From assembly GCA_021234155.1 (NCBI GenBank), contig JAJEKV010000820.1:20904-84903 (forward strand): 64,000 bases of DNA, in the 5' to 3' direction. Positions 10,085 through 20,150 of the stretch are shown piece after piece. Under the pieces are notes generated by a model. It saw only the letters and a program-made list of their open reading frames with translations. It had not been told where the DNA came from and made no database searches. Positions within the stretch are counted from its first letter, which is position 1. Each line of letters opens with the position of its first letter. The position numbers and the translations under genes are program-made. This stretch comes from Isoetes taiwanensis (taxonomy: Eukaryota > Streptophyta > Lycopodiopsida > Isoetales > Isoetaceae).

Positions 10085-11723
10085 ACACACAGAATTAATA
10101 CTAATGGTGTTTTATTGGGTCTTGATCTATCTGCATCTTGTTGCCTATGCAAGGATATAAAAGAGGTAAAAGATAAAATAGAAGATCTTACAGTAGTTTC
10201 TCCAGAAGAAGAAGTTGTCTTGAAGCAATTGAGTGATGAAGAAAATAGGTTAGGCCTTTCTCTGCTAACCCTGCTGAAAGGGAAAGAAGAGGCTGATGAC
10301 AGAGTTGCAATAGAACAAGAAATAAATAGGTTGAACATGCTGATCAACATTAAAAAAGAGGCCCAAATTGATTTGCAACAAAAATGTATTGACTTGAAAC
10401 ATCTTCGAGACAATTATGTTGGGGCAAGTTTTATTAATCTTTCTGCGGGTAATTGGCCTTTTGCTGATGATGTGAGTGGCTGCTTGGTTTGTGGAATGGC
10501 TTTCTGTTCAGATTATGAACTGCATGTGCAGTTACTTTGTGGGCACAAGTTCCACTTATTTTGCTTCCAATTGTGCATTGAGAAGTTGCAATGTCATGTG
10601 TGCAAGGCCAATATCCCTGAAAATCTATTTCTAGAGTTAGGGTACATGAATTATGTGCCTCATAAAATAGCAGATGATGTCGATGTTGACAATAGTTTAG
10701 AAAATACCTTGAGTATTGAAGACCAAGATTCTGAGTACAAATTACCTGCAAAGTTGGAACTTAGAAGAGTGCCACTAACATGATCCAAGGTTTCCCAAAA
10801 AATAGGTACTGCATTATTTTAAATCAAAATCCTTGTACAAGTTATTGGCTTATAATGCATTTCAATATGTTGTTGTCAAGATAAAGAAAAGAATGCAACT
10901 ACAGAAGCTGTAGCAACAGAAGAACATGCTCGTGATATGGATCAGACTCTTACTTTAGGTATGCATGTCTGTTATGAAATGAATTTTGACTCCGTACTCT
11001 ATGCGTAACACAACTGGTTTTATTTATCAGACAAGAGTGTAAAAGAACGAGAGGAACCACCTGCACACCAAGCAGCAACTGAAGAGGAAGCAATAGAACC
11101 TCCAACAGCTGCAGAACCACCCAAGGCTAGCAAAATTGGAAGGAAAAATCAGAAACCCAAATGTTTTCAACCACCTGCGAGTCCAATGAAACGAGTTAAA
11201 GCCAAAGTGAATGGCAGAAGTACACGGGCAAAATCCAAGGGACCTGTAGCAAAGAAAGTGGTTGAAGAGGTTTTAGTGGATGAGGTTTCCCAAACAATTC
11301 AAGAAGATAAGGTGCCAGATGAAGATATTCCATCAAATGATCAAGGTGTGCATTGCTTCTCATCGTACCTGTAATTGTACATTTCTTAATTCTATAATTG
11401 TATCTCTACTAATTTTCTTTTTTGCAGGTGTTTCAAGTTTGAATGTTGAATCATGGAATTCAAACCAAGAGCAGAACCTTTGGTTTCCCTCCAGTAGCTT
11501 CAATCCAATGTTCAATCCAGTGGCTCCTGTTCTCAATTTGCCTCAGACTATGCCATCTATAGTGAACCTTGTGCAAAAGCCCGCTCATAAAGCTGACATG
11601 GACGAGATCCAATCTCCATTCAAAGAAAACAAGAAGCAAGAAGTTCCCAATGATTCTGAGACGGAGACTGACGACGATTTAACCTTGAAGGAGTATACGA
11701 AATCGAAGAGAGCAGCACAATAG
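10085..11723 (+). CDS. Multi-exon RING-like zinc-finger protein, interrupted by one TGA
   Basis: Exons that splice in phase: up to 10805 (donor G/GTACTG), 10881-10958, 11031-11345 and 11428-11723 (TAG). The first exon is open from 10085 but has no early ATG, so an upstream exon is missing. It encodes a charged coiled coil (VVSPEEEVVLKQLSDEENRL), then a Cys/His cluster: CLVCGMAFC, LLCGHKFHLFCFQLCIE and CHVCKANIPE. This spacing resembles a degenerate RING, suggesting ubiquitin-ligase or protein-binding activity. Later exons are Lys/Pro-rich (KARS-like basic runs, MKRVKAKVNGRSTRAK), pointing to the nucleus, and end in an acidic tail (SETETDDDLTLKEY). An in-frame TGA at 10781-10783 (possibly a former CGA) breaks the joined frame, so this may be a recent pseudogene or encode a shorter protein. 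AATAAA occurs near 11830. I do not recognise the family. Confidence 0.5.
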
Positions 11724-12812
11724 AAAGCAAGTGCCTACTTTTTTTTTTGTTGCTTGGCATATGTACCTAATTTTGTGTAAAGATTCGAGTATAAACTATA
11801 TGGCATTGTATCATATGAATAGAATAGAATAAATTTTTTAACGGACTACTAATGCTTTGCAATTGGAGTAATATAATTTTGAGCAATGCAGAGAGAATAT
11901 TATGTCAGACAGTTTTCATGAAGTTGTCATTTGAATTTGTAAAGGTAAAAGGTTGATAACTTTTACAACAGATAAATTGCATATGCTGTCAAATTGCTAC
12001 TGTGAATTGTAAACTAGTGCCTACAGGTACAATGAACCGTACTCATAATCCTCGACATGGTGCACCACAACTCTCTGTTAGACTATGGTGTACCAAATCT
12101 TCTAAGGACTTGCAAGCAGAAGCCACAAATGCAGTTCTTGAATGCAAATTAGTTCATACATATTTTTCTCAATTAAGTCAAATAGCATTTGTTTGCTCTT
12201 CATGCTTAGCAAACTTGTATCCAAACAATTTATGGAAGGCAAAACAAGGAGCCATGATAAATAATGTCTAAACATTAATGTTTATTCCCCACCTACAGAT
12301 TTATAAGAACACTTAGGAAGACATAAGCAAAATCAACATTCCTCCCTATTTTCATCTTTCCCCCCTTAAGTGTTGCTGCTGACTTCTCATTTGAACATAA
12401 TGCCCTCAGATTCTCTCTCCCAGCTACTATACATTATCCAACCTTCTCAATGCATCACATTTCAACATTTCTTAAACATTAAATATTCTTGAACCCGAAC
12501 TCATGTTTTCTGTAATGTAACAATAGCAAAGAGAAAACGGTTCTCTACAACATGACAGCACATGTGTGAATTTCTCAAACATAAATATTCTTCTATTGAA
12601 TCCGAACACATGTTTTCTATAATGTAACAATAGCAAAGAGAAAACAGTTCTCTACAAGGCTTACATGACAGCACATGACCTGTGTGAATTTCTCAAACTA
12701 ACAGCAAGCTTATTTGTTACCATATCTTCTGTGCTGCCTCAGAATTTGTCCCCTTGAAGAATACGACAGCACATGAGTTTACAAAAGTGTAACAGTGCCT
12801 CTTCAATAATGA
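11724..12812. other. Intergenic
   Basis: This is 3' flanking DNA of the RING-like gene. Apart from the tandem repeat at 12480-12700 no gene or RNA is evident. Confidence 0.4.
12480..12700. repeat. Tandem duplication, units about 104-115 bp
   Basis: Two copies begin AAATATTCTT (12480 and 12584). Each contains CATGTTTTCTRTAATGTAAC, then AGCAAAGAGAAAAC and GTGTGAATTTCTCAAAC. The copies differ by small indels, so the duplication is not recent. Confidence 0.8.
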
Positions 12813-15205
12813 TCAGAATAAAAGAAAGTTATATTGTTTGCTCGGCTCAAATATGATTTCTAGCCCTCTTTCTCTTATCACCTGCAGTTCCTTTCTTTTC
12901 AACCATATGCCTTTTCTTGCCACAACCTTCTTCCTAACAGCCATTAGAATGCTCTTCTTTTGGATGGTCTTCTTGCTCATTTGGTTGATGCCACTTGCCA
13001 ATGTTTCAGAGTCTGGTAGTGGCAGCGAATCAATGATATGCTCGTGTGCTTCCAAAGGTAAATGGTACAGATTGCAATCATTTGCATCAACAATCAATTC
13101 AATCTTTGCACATACTACAAGATGTGAATAGCAATTGACATCTGGCATATGGTCTAGAAGCTCGTACTTACCTTCGCCGATGCACTCGTAGTACTTACCT
13201 GTCAAAATGACTTCCTGACTGAACTTAGAGCCCCAATAATCTTTGAATGCGCTTTGCACAACGTGCTTTGGTTTAGAACATTTGACGATCCAAAAGTCAG
13301 CATTTTCTTCATTGTTGGCTTCTGCATTGATTACAAAATTGTCACCAACCTCTACAAGCTCTGCCTTCCACTGGTTATCCCCATGGTTGATAGATGTCTG
13401 CTTATACGATGTCTCAGCCTTCAATTCTGAATATGTGTAGCATCCCAATCTTTTTGCATGCTTACATCTACTCCATAGCCCCTTCCAACAACTAGCACAA
13501 AAGCAAGACAAGAATTTGTGAGCAACCATAGTGGGCCTATTTTGGCAGATGGGTCTTATAGTATGTATTTTCTTAGTCCCCTTCAGCGTTTCACAGTCAA
13601 ATCTTATTGTTCTACACACTTCTCCCACCTTCACAAGCCAGAATTACCTACAGATAAACATAGCATATTAGCAAGAACCCAAAGTTGATACCTGCATGTG
13701 AATTAAAGTTCACAAGAAAAAATTAATACCTTAAGATATTATTGTTTTTGTTGCTGCCCTTTACTTTGAAGTACCAATTCAAGAATTGCACAAGCATCCT
13801 CAAAGATTCCTTAAAGGCGTACTTTCTCTCTTCAACATCTCGCTGGTTAGTATTCTCTTTACCACAGCCCTGGCGCCGTCATGTTCCCCCTTGCCATGGC
13901 ATGATGCAAAAAAAATCCATTCTATCTTCATTCCAGTGGACTGAAAAAGCCTGCCCAAGTAATAGAAAACACTGAAGATTTGAATCACAAGCAAAGACAA
14001 CCGTCGAATTTAATACATGGTTAGAGATGTTTACACCTTTACTTCTCAAGAATTCAGCATGCTTCTGAAGGCAATGTTGCACAAATGAGGTGTCGTGTTC
14101 TCGGCCGTCAGAAATATACTTACGGTCACTGACACAAATATTCGAAGTCTCTGATGTGAACTAGTATGAAACATTGATCATTGTGCCAATGCATGGACTG
14201 AACCTCCTGTTGGATTTTAAATGTATAGTTTTTCTGCGAAGTGTATGACAGAAACAATGGTACATTCAGGAAATGTTTGCAAACACAATTTGCATTGTTC
14301 TGCTTGCCACCTTGCAGCATAAATTGAGGAATGAATTGCTTGATCACCTTATCAGCTTGTACCATGAACTCGTGCAATGATGTGGCTTTATAAACCAACC
14401 TCATAACGTCCTTGGTTTTGACAATTGGTTTACCACCTATGCCAACATCCTTGATGAAGGTTTCTTTGACGTAAAAAAAAAATAAAGAATCGGCATATGA
14501 CAAAATGTATGTAAAGAGAAATCATGTATGCATTTAGAATTCTGCCAAAGCATTTACAAATCTCCTAATACAATCCAGCACCAGCAGCCTATGTAAGAAG
14601 GTCAAAACATGTAAAAAGAAGGCCATGCAAGCTGTACTAAATCTGCCCCTACTCAATACACGAAAAGAATGTCAACAGAATAACAAATGTTCACCTTCTT
14701 GAAGTTCTTCCATTCAACTCTCATCCCTTTGCTCTTTTTCTTAGGGCATTTATTAAATTTTAGCCCACAGCGGTTCCATTGCCAAACAGTTAGGCTTGTA
14801 CTAATCAGCCTCTTCATTCTTCGGGCAAACCATAGTTTTCCACATATCAGTTACACTACTGAATGTCTTATTGCTGCCTTCATAAATTGGACCTGGTCCA
14901 CAAACAACACATTTGCATCTACAACTTGCATCATAAATGTTAGAATCTCGCCTTATTTTATTGATTGCCTGCCTAACAAATTCCATTTTCATGTGATATA
15001 TACAACAACATGTTTCCTGTTCTTGCACTTGCCATGGCTGAATCTCCTCGGCGTTTGAAACGATGTTGGAAAGAGTATTGCACTCCATGGTTTGCGTTGG
15101 GCTATGCAACCATAGTTAACCCTCGATGCTTGCCGATTCGATCCTGAGCTTTTGTAACAATATCTCAATAGTCGTTTTTCTCAAAAGATATGTGACGCAG
15201 TTACT

Positions 15206-15789
15206 TTGGCCCAAGTGAAAACTGGTCATTATCATGCACACATAAATCCCACCTTGGCACCAGGGCCCCAAGCTTATTTGCTTGCTTCATTGTCCAGGAA
15301 CAAGCTTGTAGCTATTGCATCAATTCCGCACGGGGTCCCACTGTGCTACGGATTGAGACAGATGGGAGCGCCACAATTGCCGCGAGAAGCAAGACTATGT
15401 GCCCGCTGCGATTCCATGTTATTGAAGATGAAAGCCATACTCTTCTCGAAGTTGCCCCGCTTTTGAGATAGTTAGGAATCATTTTTTGACCTTAGCATTC
15501 CATTCCACGCTTCCATAACTTCTCGAGCACCATCATTGCATGACTTGGCATTATACATACTTGAGGTTCTAGATAAACGCGTCGCAATTCATGATCCCTC
15601 AAGAGTCATTATCTCCCGCTTGTCTAGTATCATCATTACTGCAAAGGTTTTTCCCTTGAAAACCTTTCGAGACAGGGGTTTTTTAATCCTAGTAGTAATG
15701 ATTGTACTAGCCCATTGTATGGGTCCCATGACCTATTGGTCTCCGTGGACGTTAAAAAATTTATTCTATTCTATTCTATTCTATTCTTT
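15206..15789 (+). mobile_element. 5'-truncated LINE 3' end with (TTCTA)n tail
   Basis: Plus-strand frames spell the C-terminal region of a LINE protein: QFRTGSHC, LRIETD, then LCARC and VIEDESHTLLE, a pattern (R..L..E..GR, C..C, ED..H.L) usual after the reverse transcriptase. Next comes ALYILEVLDKR and a 3' end GGTCTCCGTGGACGTTAAAA running into TTCTA units (15763-15788). It lies inside the minus-strand transposase, just after codons for FVRRLK, so it inserted later. Only the last about 580 bp are present, as expected for 5'-truncated LINE insertions. Confidence 0.75.
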
Positions 15790-16582
15790 AAGTCTTCTCA
15801 CAAATTTAGGTTTCAAACTTTCGAAAAGCCTGAGCCCTATCTTCATATTCGGATGTTCACGCTTGAATCTCCTAAAGAACATGACCTGCAATACAATAAG
15901 CAATTAGTATTAAACTTTTGTACTGTAATAAAGAGCAAGCATTATCATACCTGAGTCTCTTTCTTCCAAATAGTGGATTGGTTGCATATTATAAGGCTTT
16001 GACAGTTTAGCACCATTATTTTGTCGTCTCAATTTAATGACTTGCCTTGTGTTTGGAGACATTCTTGTTTCAGAAACCCAAAAATTGTATACCTTTTCAC
16101 GGTCTTCATCACTTAACCTGTCCGATCTGACCTTATTCTTAAACATGGACCACGGTCCTCCAAACTCAGCAATCTTCTTTTTTGTCTAGAGCAGCATAGA
16201 CAGCCTTTCTCCTCAAATTCAATACTTTTGCAACTGCTGCCCTATTGCTCTTTTCATTTACAGCCATCATCAAGGTAGATGCTCTTGCATGGTTAATGTC
16301 ATGTGTCCTGCCTCGTTTCTTATTATCAAGAGTATTCTTCACATTCTCAACTACATGCTTGTACACATTTAAATTCTTATTGCCAATAAAACCAAATTCT
16401 GGAAGCTGTTCACCAGCTCTGGATATGACCTCCTCCCTATCATTTAAATCATAATTTTGGCATATCCTATTTACAAAATCCACAATCAGCTTAGCATCTT
16501 CTTGCTTCTTTCTAGTAGAAGGTTTCGCCTTGTCTTTGCCTTCGCCTGCTCCTACCATCAAATTTTCTGATTGCCTCTCCCT

Positions 16583-16629
16583 CTATTCTATTCTATTCTA
16601 TTCTATTCTATTCTATTCTATTCTATTCT
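16583..16629. repeat. (TTCTA)n microsatellite, about nine units
   Basis: A nearly perfect run of TTCTA within the transposase relic. On the minus strand it would encode repeating AsnArgIleGlu. The motif equals the LINE tail 800 bp away, but no LINE sequence precedes it here, so it is more likely slippage expansion. Confidence 0.9.
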
Positions 16630-17314
16630 CTGTATTCTCCTTCTAGCAGCCAAAATTCTACGACAAGCAGTATTAGGGGATATACAATTGCAAATTTTAC
16701 TACATTTTTCCAAACATGGTTCTATATTTTCAGGAATCTTATTAAGAGGAACTGGAGAAGACATTACCTCAAGCAAATTTGGTTCCATGATGTCTGGCAT
16801 CTCGTTTTCATTGCTATCTTCCTAATTCTCATTTTCATTGGTATCTTCCTTCTGCACTTCAAATTTTGCAAGAGATTTTGCAATCTTAATTCCCAAGGAT
16901 CTTGCAATGTCCTTGGGATCTTCATTTCCAAATCGTGCTGCAAATTTAGCTGCATATTGAGCAAGAAAATCCATGACATACCAATCAATTGCATGAAGCA
17001 GAAATCTACAAAACACAAAATTCCAAACCACAATTCCATTTTCAAAATTCTATTTCTGGCTGCTGCAATCTAACGGTAGCGGAAGAAGCAACTCCTACTT
17101 CCGGATTGCTGACATGGCACAACCAACTTCTAAATCCGATTTAATGAGTTTCTTTGGCGCCGTCGAAGACCTAACCGTCAAACCAAACCGTCACTTTTTG
17201 TTCTTGACGAGCCCTAAAACAAACTTAGTAAATGGGTCAAGCACCCCTAAAGCACTATGTGTCGCTGACAAAGGAAATGTCCCCCACCTATGCGCTTTCA
17301 CCCAGAAGCATGTA

Positions 17315-18010
17315 ATGTATTTGATAGCTTGTCAGAACCTGATTTGGTTTGTTGGGGTGTCATGATTGACGGTTATACCAAGAATGATGAAGAAGATCTA
17401 GCAATGAGTGGTTTTGTGAAGATGCACAGGAAGGCATAACGCCTAGCGAACTAGACTATTCAACTATTCTGAAAGCTTGTGGAAAAACCTAAAGCAGGAA
17501 AGGCATATCCATGAACAAGTTATTCAGGTGGGACTTCAAAGTGATGTTGTTGTGGGCAGCACACTTCTTGGTATGTATGCACGATTGGGGAACTTGCATG
17601 AAGTCAGTATATTTGTTGATAGATTGTTTATTTGGAACTCGATGTTATGGGGTGCAATCCTTGCAGCCTATGCTCAGCTTGGGAAGGCTAGATTGACTGC
17701 CTGGTGCTTTGAAGATATGCGACAGAGTGGTATAAAACCTTGTGATATCATATTCAATAGTGTTCTTATAGCACTTGCATGTGCAGGAATGGTGGATGCA
17801 GAGGTCATTATGCACTTTTCAAAGAGGCGAAAAATGTATTGGACTCCACAATGAGGGCCGATATTTTCTTATGGCTGAGTTTGCTTAATACTTGTAGAAT
17901 GTATGGTAACATGGAACTTTGGGAGGCAATGTTTTTATGAGATTATTCATTTAGATTCCCAATGTGGAGTAGCTTACTATCTTATGACTAGCATTTATGC
18001 TAGTGCCATC
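17315..18010 (+). pseudogene. PLS-class PPR pseudogene with E-motif remnant
   Basis: Across shifting frames: DLVCWGVMIDGYTKNDEED, FVKMHR, LDYSTILKACG, ERHIHEQVIQVGL, DVVVGSTLLGMYARLGNL, WGAILAAYAQLGKARL, CFEDMRQSGIKPCDIIFNSV, CAGMVDAE. After a TGA near 17852 comes LLNTCRMYGNMELWEAMF and EIIHLDSQCGVAYYLMTSIY, the E-motif region that follows the last PPR in editing-type proteins. At least three frame breaks (about 17438, 17490 and 17937) make it non-functional. It resembles the relic at 7.8-8.8 kb in style but covers the C-terminal half of such a protein. The upstream segment 17114-17310 could be a degraded N-terminus; no DYW domain is visible. Confidence 0.88.
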
Positions 18011-18261
18011 AGCTGATGTTGATCGTTCTGTCAAGCACGTGGAAGAAGTACTATGGCACCTAGTCCTTTGCCCATGGGAAGTCCTTTGTCTGGAAGCTGA
18101 GAATTTGAATTTAGCATGGTATCATGCGGTTGCATGGACTTAAGCTTGCCCCAATAGAAAAAATTTCTAGTTGTTGCTTTCCAGTAAGTTGGAGTATGCA
18201 AATTCTATGCATGCAAAGTCATAATACACAATGTAATGAACTAGTAACTGGTCAAATGCAG

Positions 18262-18480
18262 GGAGTTCCAGAGCAGAAGTTGAGGGGACATCTTGGATCA
18301 TTTGGTGTTCCTAGGAACTTTGCTCTTCAAGCCATGTACACAGTCTCAGATCTGTTCCTTTCCGGCATAAGAATCTGGAACTAGTTCGAGTTATTTAATT
18401 TTATTATTTCTTTTGTGCAGGAGCTCAGAAAAGTAGGGTATTATTTGCGAAAATTACATTCCATAAGCTGTTAACATTGA
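18262..18480 (+). pseudogene. ABCF3/GCN20-like ATPase exon fragments
   Basis: At 18262-18345 the frame reads GVPEQKLRGHLGSFGVPRNF and LQAMYTVSD. At about 18418-18480, after a TTTGTGCAG acceptor, it reads GAQKSRVLFAKITFHKLLTL. Together these match the stretch around the second ABC signature (LSGGQKSRVAFAKITF) of plant ABCF3 proteins. Here the signature is altered (GGQ to GAQ) and the donor after the first piece is not a GT, so the fragment cannot encode an ATPase. ABCF proteins act on ribosomes in translation control. The piece sits directly after a PPR relic, suggesting shuffled or captured gene fragments. Confidence 0.7.
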
Positions 18481-19269
18481 GGCATCTGCAGTGCTCATTT
18501 GGAGTGGAACTTGGATGGTTTGCTGGAAAAGATCTGGGAATACCTTGATTCAATTTGAGTTTACACAGAATAGAAGGGAATGAGTCTTAACTACAAAGAG
18601 CCTGTCGTCCTTTCTGTGAAGAAATGTACTGTAGAAGACTCTGTTTACGGATTTATAAAGACATGCTGAAGCAGTTTAAGTAATAAGTAGCCTCCTCTTT
18701 CGTAACCTCTCTCTCTGACATATGTCATTAAGATTATTATTGTTGTGTTACAGTGCACTGGTATGGGGTTTGGGTGTGAAGCACAAACCACAACGCATTT
18801 GGAAGGTGATGTTTGGACCACTTCTACTTGAAATGCTATGCGAATATTAAATAATTATACATGTATTTTTTCTTTCTTTGACGGATGGCATAACATATTC
18901 TTAGAAATTTCTATATCGATGAAGATCTTAATTTCCAATTTCTGTTTTCTTAACAGAAGCTTCCTTATTCTACTGCTTTAGCTTATGTTTCTGTTTTGGA
19001 GAATACATCCAAAACCAATAGGTGTAATTGAATGTGACTCCGAAAGGCCTTGAACTCGGCACATATTTGTTCTAAGACTAGAAGGCTGACTAGTCTAAAG
19101 GGTACTCTAGTCCTAACAACACTCTACATTCACGTTAATCGGAACTACAACAAGATCTATCTTCCCACTTGCAAATGACTAATAATAATGAATAAAAGTT
19201 GTGGGACGCATCAATGAAACCCTCCCAAAAAAAAAAAAAAAAAAAAAAAACTGGCGACCCATTTGATGC

Positions 19270-19400
19270 ATTAGCATCTTGTTATTGGGGATAATGTTCC
19301 CAAGGAACATTACGCCCGGCGAGCCACTTCCCAATGTAAAATTCATGTGCAATGTTTTTTGTTGGGGATAATGTTTCCCCAAGGAACATTATGTGGGGTA
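19270..19400. repeat. Duplicated unit with AATGTTCC palindrome
   Basis: TTGGGGATAATGTT(T)CCC(C)AAGGAACATTA occurs twice about 75 bp apart. Each contains AATGTTCC and GGAACATT arms around a short loop, followed by a G/C-rich GGC(A)AGCC phrase. The unit resembles LTR or MITE ends but I cannot define borders. Confidence 0.6.
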
Positions 19401-20101
19401 AGGGCTCGGCAAGCCCGTTAAGGCCGATGGCTCATCAGGCCCTTCTCCTATGTAAGCAGGGGGGAGAATCTTTTCCTGCGGCTTCCACTGCCATAGCTCC
19501 ACCATAGCAAAATTTTGAAATGGCGAGGATCCTGAAGATCCAGTTTGCGAAGAAGTTTGACAAGGCCTGAGAAGATTTTTGAAGCCTTGGCTGGAGCTCA
19601 TGTCTGCAGGGGCTCTATTTTGAACGGAACATGACATAGCCAGAGCTCTGTTTTGAAGCAAGCAAGCAAGGTTGGCGAAGGAGGACTCAAGATTTGGAAA
19701 AAATATCGGGGCAAATTTCACTGGACATTTCACTGACATTACAAACACAGGGAAAATTACACGATTGATAGAAGTCTCGCACCCTGAGACACGACTTAGA
19801 TCTAAAAAAAAAACTTCTTGTTTATGGTGACCCTTTGCCCTACGGATGAATTCACATGCAACCATCACCAGAGAGGGGCCCTGTTTTACCTTGTGCTAGT
19901 TGGCGATGTCGTGTGATGGACAGTGTAAAAGGGCGAGCCTTTTTACATGACGGTGATGGCACCATCGTCGCATGTGAACCCAGTCTAATCAGTCAAGATC
20001 CAAGACCTTTCGCCGAATTTAGCTACTGTTAAACATTTTTTCCATTTGCAAAAGAAAGGGCTTGAAATTCTGGCTGGGCTTGAAATTCAGAAAAAGAGAA
20101 A

Positions 20102-20150
20102 GTGCCACATGTCAACACCATATTAAATATGTGAGCAGAAAATGTGGCAC
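20102..20150. repeat. 9-bp inverted repeat
   Basis: GTGCCACAT (20102-20110) and ATGTGGCAC (20142-20150) are perfect inverted copies separated by 31 bp, with a near-palindromic AT core in the middle. It could form a stem-loop; no function is inferred. Confidence 0.7.

Larger units (their letters stand above)
12813..16974 (-). pseudogene. Broken class II transposase of an unnamed family
   Basis: Read on the minus strand, fragments in shifting frames line up as one protein. They are MDFLAQYAAKFAARFGNEDP (16974), ISPNTACRRILAARRRIQRI (about 16630-16690), KLIVDFVNRICQNYDLNDRE (about 16500) and RLSDEDREKVYNFW..MSPNTRQVIKLR (about 16110). Then come HYLEE, an intron-like gap, and FFRRFKREHPNMKIG (about 15870). 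After a nested LINE follow ETCCCIYHMKMEF (about 15015), ENYTFKIQQEVQSMHWHNDQ (about 14190), FFASCHGKGEHDGARAVVKR (about 13900) and a Cys-rich tail LSCFCASCWKG (about 13510). From memory, proteins with the MHWHNDQ and HGKGEHDGA blocks are uncharacterised transposase-like families scattered across animals and plants; the superfamily name is not certain to me. Stops, frameshifts, a pentanucleotide expansion and the LINE insertion show it is inactive. The block order supports one 4-kb element. Confidence 0.65.

Noticed and set aside
10781-10783. TGA as selenocysteine or as a U-to-C RNA-editing site
   Set aside because: Land plants lack selenoprotein decoding, and fern U-to-C editing acts on organelle transcripts, whereas this is a spliced nuclear gene.
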